Shown: positions 43,661 through 64,000 of the stretch, one piece after another
Numbering within the stretch: position 1 is the stretch's first letter
Layout: each line of letters begins with the position of its first letter
Source: Acridotheres tristis
Taxonomy: Eukaryota; Chordata; Aves; Passeriformes; Sturnidae
DNA length: 64,000 nt
Assembly (NCBI GenBank): GCA_037013685.1
Contig: CM072888.1
Span: forward strand, 14,202,216 to 14,266,215
Direction: 5' to 3'
The notes under the pieces: model-generated
Databases searched by the model: none
What the model was told of the DNA's origin: nothing
Seen by the model: the letters and a program-made list of their open reading frames with translations, nothing else
Made by a program: the position numbers and the translations under genes

Positions 43661-46600
43661 TCTAAAGCAAACCAATTTTGTAGAAAGGTGAATTTTAACC
43701 AAATAGTAGAAGAAACATTCTAACTACAAAAGTGATTAATAAGTGGAACAGGGTATGTAGGGAAGCTGCAAAATACCTTCTAAATTTTACTTTAATTCTA
43801 CACAAAGCCCTTCTGACCATCCTATACACCACTGAAAGGATGCACGATGCAGCCAGCCCCTCACCTGACCAGCATTTACTGCACTTCTGCATGAGCATAA
43901 CATGTACAAGGCTCAAATACTCTTCCAATACAGAATTCCTGAAAGAACTTCTGGCAAATCTTTATGCACACAAAGTGATGTTTTAGTTTTTCAAAGTTAT
44001 TTTCCCTCCCCTCATAGCCCTCCGGCTTTTAGACTGATCTTTTCAGAGGCTGAAATTCATAATTCATCTGAAGAACACAGCATCTGTTCCGTTGTGAGAT
44101 CTCTCCTTGTGGCTGGGTCAGCTTTAGCCAGAGGGAAACCACATGGAGCAAGTCCCTCCAGATTTTTCCCTTTCCTCCCACAAAACTACAGAAGAATAAT
44201 TCATTTTGGGGAGGTGGCAGGGAAGAAAGTGAAGCTGATCCCTGTGCTCCCCCTCCGCAAGCATGAGGACTTAAATTTCTCACCTGTTTTCATCCAGCTT
44301 TCCAGGAAAAACAAAACACAAAAACCCAGCCAAAAGTATTTGTTAAAAGTAGGAATATTATCTTACAGAATTTGCCTTCTCTAAGTTAGAGAATTTTAAA
44401 TTATTTCCAATTCTATAATGTGTACCTTAGTAACAAACCAGCAATACCAGGTGTTTACCAGACACCAGGTAAACGATCTCAGACTTGTAGTCTGGAAGCC
44501 ACATTTCTAAAAACCCACAAAAAATAAACAGGACACTTCAAAAATGCCCAACAACAGAAATTAAAATACCCCCCCCACACCTGTTTGTTTTCTTAGGTAT
44601 ACACTAAGTATCTTCTCATGGTATCACATGATCTCATTCTCTATTTTTTTCAGTAACCAGCCCTTTTCCTGTGCTCTCCAAACTTCTGAAATCACAGAGG
44701 AAGAAAGGTTGTGGAAAGAGGGAACAGGCTACAATTACTGAGAGCAGGAACTTCACAAGGAGCCTTCTGGTTCTGCATTTGAAAAACTAAAACCAGACAC
44801 AGGATATAATCCATAGCCCATACATTTGAAAATATGGAAATTAAGAGTGCCTAATTATTACATATGCCCGAAGAGGATATCATCAGTCTGTTGTTACATT
44901 CCATGGTGTTCTTTTTGAGGAAATGAGGCCAGCTTTCACACACATACTAGCCAGCACTTAGAAGTACACTGCATTCCACCTCTGACAATTGACTATTTAA
45001 TTTGCTACCTCTCTGGGTTTTACTGCTTACTGCCGTCAGAAACTTCAGATATGAGAGAAACCTCGACCCTGCTTTCAGTGGTGCAGGTCCAGCCCTGGTC
45101 CTGTGCAAACACCAAAACCTTCACATGTGTAGGCTTTCACCCCACAAGTGCTGCACACAGAACATTTGTGTCTCGGATGGAATTTAGAGAAAAAGAGTTG
45201 AATGTGTAAGGCAACATCTGGTACCCACCATTCATGCTGCATGTGGAAGCCAGTGACAATCACGCTTTCCAAACTTGTGTGGCACTGAAAGGTTCCCAGA
45301 TGGAGATGACTAACAGTGTTATTTGGGTTAGGCTTTCAGCTACACTCAGTCCCTTACAAGGGCTGTTTCTTGTTTATGTGACAGGCCATGTAACATTTTT
45401 CAGGCATTCCAGATACGGTTGTAGAGAGAATGAATTTTGACTGGGCTTCTTGTATACCCCACCTGTGTCAGGCCATGGTAATTCCCAATACTAGGAGACA
45501 CAGTCATGTTTTACAAAACACAAGAGGTGACCAGAACATGGAGAAAAACAAGAGGAAAGCCCACGTATTCTACATATCCTTTCATCCAACTTACTATCGA
45601 AGGAACAACAGTGCAAGAACACGCAGACAACTCTGAAGCAACAGTGAAATAAAAACCAAATACAACAAGATTACTCATAGTGTGGTCAGGTGATCCTTTC
45701 CCCCTGATTTATCCAACAAAATGCTCACATGCAAGACCAGCCTCCATGCACATTCACCCGTGAAATTCCAGGTCTGACCACGCTTGGGATTGTTCCATGT
45801 AATGTGGCACATGTGGCACTGCCACACCCCTGTCACCCACCCACTGCTCTGGCACAGAAACGGGCATTTCCTGTACTTTCTCAAGTGATGGTAAGAAAAA
45901 TCTGGCTGTGAACCTTCCCTTGCCACTGTACACACACGGATCTTTTCCCATTGTTTCTGCTGATTACTCACAATATGGATTCATCTGGGGCTTGTACGGT
46001 GCCAACAGATCCTGTGAGGGAATGGATGGCCCCTTACTCAAAGTATGTGCTGCTGAATCAGGGCCCCCAGATACAAGGTTCCTACCTTGAGGTGACAGCT
46101 CAAACATGTGCCCTTGCCAACATTAAGAAATCCCAGTGCTTTCCTAGGAATTTTTTTCAAGATGGTCAATTTCTAGAGAGTTTAGTAGTTTAATATTTTG
46201 ATTGTAAGCTGATTTCTATCAGTAAGAGCAAATTCAACCAAAGATTTACCACTTTATCTGTTCAAACTTGCTCTTGTGACCTGGGGGAATCACAGGGACA
46301 CCTGAGGCAACGACCTGATTCCTTAAAGACCAAGAGCAACACAGTAGGTCAGAAAACTGAATGGCCCCAGTGCCCAGAACTATTCCAAATTAGAGCCATC
46401 TCAATCATTAGCAGTAGGGGTACAAAGAAACCCCACACTGCAATTGAAAGTTACCCCATGAAAGAGTATGTACAGAACTTATCTCTTAGCGCAGAGTAAA
46501 AACCCAATTCCTGGACTTTTGAGTCTCCAGAGTATGCAGACCAAGGTAGCTTCTTTCTGTGCTGCTGGAGAAAACAGCATGGCCCAAATCCAGCAGACAC

Positions 46601-49473
46601 AGGGATCAAGCCGTGTTTGAGAGGCTTGAAAAGCGTTTGTAGTCAAACCATCGGCCGAATCACGTTCAAAATGAAGCCATGCTTGGATCCAGTTTCTAAA
46701 CAGTGCTGTTGCCAACACTATGGCCTATGGTGATTTTGACTTGAGAAGACTGGTCCACAAACTTGGATAAATATCTGATGGGACAGCAGCCATCTTTCAG
46801 TCTCCACACGTATATCTGAAAACACTCAGGATTACCAATCCCTAAAGTATCAACAGAAGGCAGAAGTGAAGGGCTCAAAGATGAGACAGACCTTGCTATC
46901 CTGCCAAGAGCCAAGTGCTCCAAAAAAATAGTAAAGTGTTACTGCAGCACTACACACATCAAATCTCATTCTCCTGCTTGTTCTAAGCTCGGCTCAGTAA
47001 TCTAAAGGAACAGCAGACCAAGAAGTTGAAAGTTATATTAGGTGAAAGGGGAAGGGAAAGCTATGCATACCATTTTTCTTTATAGAAAAGAATATGTTTA
47101 CACATTACAGGGACACTGGGGAAGGCTGCAACAGAAAAATCAGAGTATGTTTTACAAAGGCAACTGCTCTTCCCAGCACATCTAAGCAAGTGACCGCTCC
47201 ACATAAACCAAACTCTTTGAGCAAAGAAAGCCTGTAATATAATTATAGCTCATTTTCTATTTACTATAGTACACAACTGTAAGTGGCAGGTTTTTATCAC
47301 TGCTATGAGATATCCTAACTCCTGCCTACAATCTGCAGCAAGTCATGGTGCTTACTTCTTTAAAATAAAACTAGAGCAGCCTCCTCTGAGCTTTACAGAT
47401 TGAGAGTCTCAGATGAGCTGGCAGGATCATGAAGACAACATTCAGATTTTTCAATTCATGCCTTAGCGGCAGGATGAAAAGGGGAAATCATAAACCAATT
47501 CTTAAGAAAAAAAATGATCAATCTGCACACATTAGAATAAAAAAGTCTTAGCATTCCTTAAAGATGATTGAATCAAATTCCAGACTTTCAGACTGTTTGT
47601 AAAATTTGGGGATTTGTTTGACATTGCTTTTGAGTACTTCAGTCACACAAGATCAATTAACAACATACACTGAGGATCATTTTTAACTGCAAGGCATTCA
47701 TCAGACCTGCATAAAAACTGTACCCATTTGGTCCATTCCCTGCAATGGACCTGCTCAGCTCCGTAGCCACATCAAGCCCAGTGGATGCTTACATTGTCGA
47801 TTGTATTGGAGTCACTTTTGTGTTTGCAACAGGCTTTGATCAGGAGGCTGCCTCTCCATCACACCTGCTTCATGAAGCTCAGCACACACCCCAGGGAACA
47901 CAGCCCTCCCAGCTGAAGGAACCATCAGCTCCTACAGGTGGGGTGAATGAAACAGGAGCCACCTTTCAGCCACCTCAAACTGAACAAAAGTGGGGAACCA
48001 GAGGCCTCTGCCTCAGCAACTCCCAAAACATGAAGACACACAGACACATGATGCACGGTGGCACAGGGACAGCACCTCCTGAGGATGACAAAACGCAATT
48101 TGCAGAGCTCAAAAAAAAAATCAAGAAAAGTCATCCAGAATACAGATATGAGAAACAGAAAAGAGAGAACATCCCCTGAAGGACAACAGGGCAATGGTGT
48201 CTCTCTTCACTGAATTAAGTCAAGGACAGAGAGGAAGAGGAAAGTAAGAGCCATTTTCCATTCCCTCCTGCACAGAATCACAAATGTATTTAAGAAAATG
48301 AACTGTGAGATGATGCATGTAAAAAATATACTGTTCCACCACGGCTGGTGATGGTAGAGTTATGCTGTATACTTAGGCAAGCATCCAGAAAAAGGTGACT
48401 GCCAGTTCATGGCCATGAATCACGAATCTCAAGAGTACACTAAGAGGCTACAGTGTGCTTCACAGAACAAACCAGCAGTAATTACTAAAGAGAGCACCAA
48501 AATACAGCTAACTTCTAAGATGTCAATTAAAGGTTTAGAGTGGGACAAGAAAAGGAAAAATCAAGGAGATGAGCTCACCAAGAAAGGTTCATTTCAATTT
48601 CAGACACCTCTACACTGATTTATTGTCTTCAAACAACAATGCTCGTGCCTTTACTGTTTAGATGGTAAAAAAGACAACTATGGTTGTCTTAAGACAATAA
48701 AGGACAATAGCTACGGTAGCAAGAGGAGGGATTTAGCAGCAAATGGCTTTAACAAAGTAGACAGCCATACCAGGTTAGCAAGCATTAAAAGATCAGGCCC
48801 ATGATTATGATACAGGATATGATAAAACATGTATTTTTTTTTCCATACCTTCCTACACCCATACACCCAGTCAGGTAAGCATGACTACCTTTTTTAGCTT
48901 TCAACAAATCTTTTAAACATTCACCAGCTCCTCTTAAATGATTAAAAAGTCATCTCCACTCAGGGAGAATTATTTGATTTCCAGTACTTAAAAGCCAAAG
49001 CAGAGATTTCAAAACACATTCAGCTCCATGGAATTATTTGTGTCCACATATACTGCTTTTCCTCAATGCAGATATAGCTGTCTTTTCAGTTTCTCCTCAC
49101 AGGGACTTGGCTTTTAAGTAGCAACTTCTATGTTTAACTCTTTCATTGAGAAGAATAAATGGAGGAAACGATGAGGAAATAAAACCAAACAAGCAGCAAG
49201 AACTTACCTGGTTACAGAGCTGACACCATAGTCTCTGTCCACGTTTTTAGTTCTCAACATCCTCTGTTTTGTGAGAGGTCAGCAAGAAACTCTTTTCCTT
49301 TCTTTCTTGTTCTTTGGCTTTTCCAGCTTTCTGACTCCAACTCTCCAAGGCAGAGCAAATCACTAGAAAGATTTCTTCAAAATGCTCCAACAATTTTCAC
49401 AACAACCTGAAGTCAGCAGTTGCTTCTTGCCAGGTGATTTTTGTCCTACCTCCTGTGTTTCTGGCTCTTAGTC

Positions 49474-50041
49474 TGCTGTGGTTTAACCCCAGCTGGTAAC
49501 TAATCACCACTCAGAGGCTGCTCCTTCACTCACCCCAGGTGGGATGGAGGAGAAAATTGAAAGGGTGAAAGTAAGAACACTTGTGGGTTGAGATAAAGAC
49601 AATTTAATAAGTAAAGCAAAAGTTGTACACACAGGCAAAGCAAAACAAGAAATTCATTCACCACTTCCCATGGGCAGGCAGGTGTTCAGACATCTCCAGA
49701 AAATCCAGGCACCAACACACATAACTGTAACTCAGGAAGACAAACTCTGTCACTCCAAACATCCCTCCTTCCTTCCTTCTTCCCAATTTGCATGACTCCA
49801 TATGTTATAGGATATATGTTGGGTTAGCTGGGGTCGGCTGTCCCAGCTGTGTCCCATCACAACTCCTTGTGCACCCCCAGTCTCTTCACTGGCGGGGTGG
49901 GAGGCAGAAAAAACCTTGGATCTGTGCAAACCCTGCTCAACAGTAAGGAAAACATCCCTGTGTTATCAGCACTATCTCCAGCACAAATCCAAAACAGTCC
50001 CATACGAGTACTGTGAAAAAGAATTAGCCCAGACAAGACCA
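49474..50041 (-). mobile_element. Solo LTR of an avian endogenous retrovirus
   Basis: About 570 bp matching, from memory, a widespread bird ERV LTR. On the plus strand it opens TGCTGTGGTTTAACCCCAGC, carries GTGGGTTGAGATAAAGACAA and later GGTCGGCTGTCCCAGCTGTG. Sense orientation is minus: read that way, an ATTAAA signal (49603-49608) precedes TCTTTATCTCAACCCACAAG. The other border, near GACAAGACCA at about 50041, is less certain. No internal gag, pol or env reading frame is next to it, so this is a solo LTR left by recombination. It lies 1.2 kb downstream of the SMAD1 3' end in the same orientation. No clear target-site duplication is visible. Confidence 0.82.
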
Positions 50042-51234
50042 CCTGAGCGTCTCAGGTGCTGCTCCAATCCACTCATCTTATTTAATAAAGTACAGCTGAG
50101 ATACTCTCTGCCATCAGATGAAGGTACACTTTTTCCTTGTACCTCATGTCTCCACACCACAAGCAAAAAGCTGGATAACAGATAATGAAAATATTATGTA
50201 CCCAGCACTTCGACAGTCTTATAGAAAAACTGACAATAGAAGCAACTCAGAAAAACTGGGATCCGGCACATCCCACTTAATTCAGATTACCGCTGAAAGT
50301 TTCTGAGCCACTGCAGAGCTACTATTTTCTAATTTTTCATATCCCTATTTAGGAAAAACAGGGAGGTATTACAGCCCAAAACATAAGAGACAGTAACATT
50401 CAAAGCAGTCACAACATAAAACTGTCTTTTCTTACTCCAACGCCTTTTTCAAAGTTTATCAAAACTTGCACAGGATCATCCAAATATGAAAACATCCAAG
50501 TAGAAACACTCCTTAAGACTTGCATGATGGATGGTTACAGCACTAATTAAAAAAGAAGCCACTGCCTCACAGCTGCATTCCATAAAAAGCAATGAAACTG
50601 TTGGGAACAGCTGGGAGTTTATGTAGCAGGGGCTGAAGATAGCAAAACCGAAGACAGTGCCCCAGCAGCAAACAGCATTCTTCCACTTTTTGGTCATCTC
50701 TAAATTTTATTTATTTTAAAGACTTACATTTGTGCTATGACCGCTTCTTTATGAAAAACATATGTCAAACTGAATCTGAAAAGAAACCAAAAAACCCTGT
50801 TCTTGGAATGTAAAAGTAGCAGGTTCTTCTCAATAGGAAACTTGTACATTATGGATTTTTTTTTCCTCCAAGCAAGGGGAAAAAGTTTAAATTAAAAATA
50901 TATGCTGAGTCAAGTAGTGGAATTATCTTTAACAAAAAACAAAACCAAACTCAAAAAAAGAAAAAAAAAAGATAGGATTGACTCATACTCCACAAGTGGC
51001 TATTTCTCATTACAGGGACAGACAGATGCATTCTGTGTCTGGCTGAACACACACTGCACTCTGCTGCTCAGCCTCCCCTTGCTCCTGAGTTTAGCAGGGC
51101 TACTAACCTGTGCTGATCACTACATCTAAGCTCAACATATCTTCATTTTTAGTTGTTCCTCCTCCAAGACCACACACCTTTATCTGGTTTGTTAAGAGTC
51201 TGCTAAGAAGTGGACAAGACAAGGTTTTAATAAA

Positions 51235-52482
51235 ATGTAAGCAGTAACAACAGGTTTTATTCAAAATTTCCAATAAAGAGAACCCACTAGTTTTGGAATA
51301 AAAGTACTTGAAAGTACTACAGCTTACATGAATATAAAAGAGCAAACAGAAAAAAATAAACCAAGCAGGAAAAAAAAATTAAAAATATATATAATTTTTT
51401 AAAGTTTGAAATAGGCCCCCACAGGGATACTGAAGTCCTCCAAACAATTAACAGTTATTAGGTTTGGCAAAACAAGATTCTCTCACAAAATTAAAAGCAT
51501 ACTTTTGTTACATAAACTGTATAAAACTGCTCAATAGTTAAAGAGCACTCTGTACAAATTTGTCATGAAATACATAGAGCTGCAGCCTTCAAACTGCAGT
51601 AATTAATCATTTTGCCCTCTTCATGGGTAAAAGAAGCTGCACAATTGCTTTGGGGGAAAAGGAAGAGGCAAAATTAGTCAGAACTAACAAGATGAAGCCC
51701 ACTATGAAAACAAAATACACAACAAAATTCAGACCTCAGTTTAAACTAACACGCTATGTTTACAATATATTCTACATTTCAGTTGTCATTTTCCCCTCCC
51801 ACTTCCACCTCCCCCCATTCAAATATTCCTAATTCCTTTATGGTCTAAATCTAATTAATTTCTAAACTTTCAAATACACCATACATACATTTAGCAAAAG
51901 AACATACCTAACATTCTTACAGCAGTATGGTCAGGACACAATTTCAGAGATAGCACACAGTTATTGAGATTAAACCTTATGCTTTCTTTTACTTTTAAAG
52001 AGAACAGCAACCATCAATGTAATGTTTCTAAGAAGTACTGGAGAGAGGCTGCAAAAAGCAGACTTGGCCAACATCCACTGTTAGCTGCAGAGGACATGGG
52101 GAAACCAGTGAGTGCTGAATGTAAGGAAGGAGAACCTTAAGAATGCCGGCTGCAGAAAAATTCTTCGGGAACTCGGTCCAGCACACTGAGTTTGGCTTTG
52201 GCTCTGTCGTCCCTCTTGTACTAAGCCCTGTAAATCAACTCCACAATAGTACATTACAATGTAAACTAAAATTCTTTATACCAACAGTATGTCAAAGGGG
52301 TTTATTTATCTTTGTTTTCTGAATCCAACAGTTGGTCACAGAAGTCAAGTGTTTTCATGGCTCTTTTTCAGCTGCTGCCAGTTGAGGGGGGGGAAAAAAA
52401 ATAAAAACGTGTGTCTGACTCATACATCTTTCAAGTACATGCAAGGCTCAACTGTTTCCAAAATGCAGGAGCTTGGGACCTT
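51235..52482 (-). other. SMAD1: SMAD1 3' UTR
   Basis: About 1.25 kb of non-coding sequence follows the SMAD1 stop codon. It ends near an AATAAA on the minus strand (51256-51261). A+T-rich, with an A/T run at 51360-51410. Earlier AATAAA-like motifs, such as the one near 52300, could give a much shorter UTR. Confidence 0.65.
51256..51261 (-). terminator. SMAD1: SMAD1 poly(A) signal candidate
   Basis: TTTATT on the plus strand gives GAATAAAACCTG on the gene strand. A T-rich segment, TTACATTTTATT, follows. Confidence 0.55.

Positions 52483-64000
<11,518 letters not shown>

Larger units (their letters stand above)
34581..51234. other. Intergenic region between MMAA and SMAD1
   Basis: About 16.6 kb, both flanking genes on the minus strand. 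It holds a CpG-enriched patch with a perfect inverted repeat (39900-40260), a long A+T tract (43498-43660), small inverted repeats (41040-41066, 44453-44474), a 144-codon open frame of unknown meaning (47745-48179) and a solo LTR (49474-50041). I see no further genes. The SMAD1 promoter cannot be here because SMAD1 reads leftward with its 3' end at 51.2 kb. Confidence 0.75.

Noticed and set aside
44453..44474. Inverted repeat GTTTACC..GGTAAAC with an 8-bp spacer
   Set aside because: Seven-base arms are expected by chance in a window of this size.

Overview
This is a stretch of vertebrate nuclear DNA, almost certainly from a bird. It carries three multi-exon protein genes with GT-AG introns, CR1 LINE fragments ending in the typical ATTCTATGA tail, and a solo endogenous-retrovirus LTR of a type common in bird genomes. 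Exon translations match vertebrate ZNF827, MMAA and SMAD1 as I remember them. As I recall, human 4q31 has the same neighbourhood (SMAD1, MMAA, C4orf51, ZNF827), here read in the opposite direction. Nothing bacterial, phage-like or CRISPR-like is present.

Layout. Positions 1-9180 (+ strand) hold the 3' end of ZNF827: three coding exons (2005-2196, 2291-2468, 5236-6043) with seven C2H2 zinc fingers, then a 3.1-kb 3' UTR ending at a poly(A) signal at 9159. Positions 9181-27950 are a gene-poor convergent intergenic block with a CR1 3' end, an older repeat patch and two CpG-denser patches; I could not recognise C4orf51 in it. Positions 27950-34410 (- strand) hold what looks like a complete MMAA gene: six coding exons encoding 411 residues, a non-coding first exon and a CpG-island promoter at about 34270-34580. 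Positions 34590-51240 are intergenic, with an A+T cruciform-prone tract, a perfect 12-bp inverted repeat and the solo LTR. Positions 51240-64000 (- strand) hold the 3' part of SMAD1: five exons encoding residues 134-465 (linker plus whole MH2 domain) and the 3' UTR. The MH1 exon(s) lie beyond the right edge.

The genes do not form a functional unit. ZNF827 is a nuclear zinc-finger protein, MMAA is the mitochondrial G-protein chaperone of methylmalonyl-CoA mutase, and SMAD1 is the BMP-receptor-regulated transcription factor. Exon joins were checked by codon phase and all are consistent. I saw no convincing new biological system. The items most worth a second look are a tandem E-box pair in the ZNF827 3' UTR, a perfect inverted repeat inside a CpG-enriched patch, a short tandem repeat with a distant inverted copy in a SMAD1 intron, and a few long unexplained open frames.
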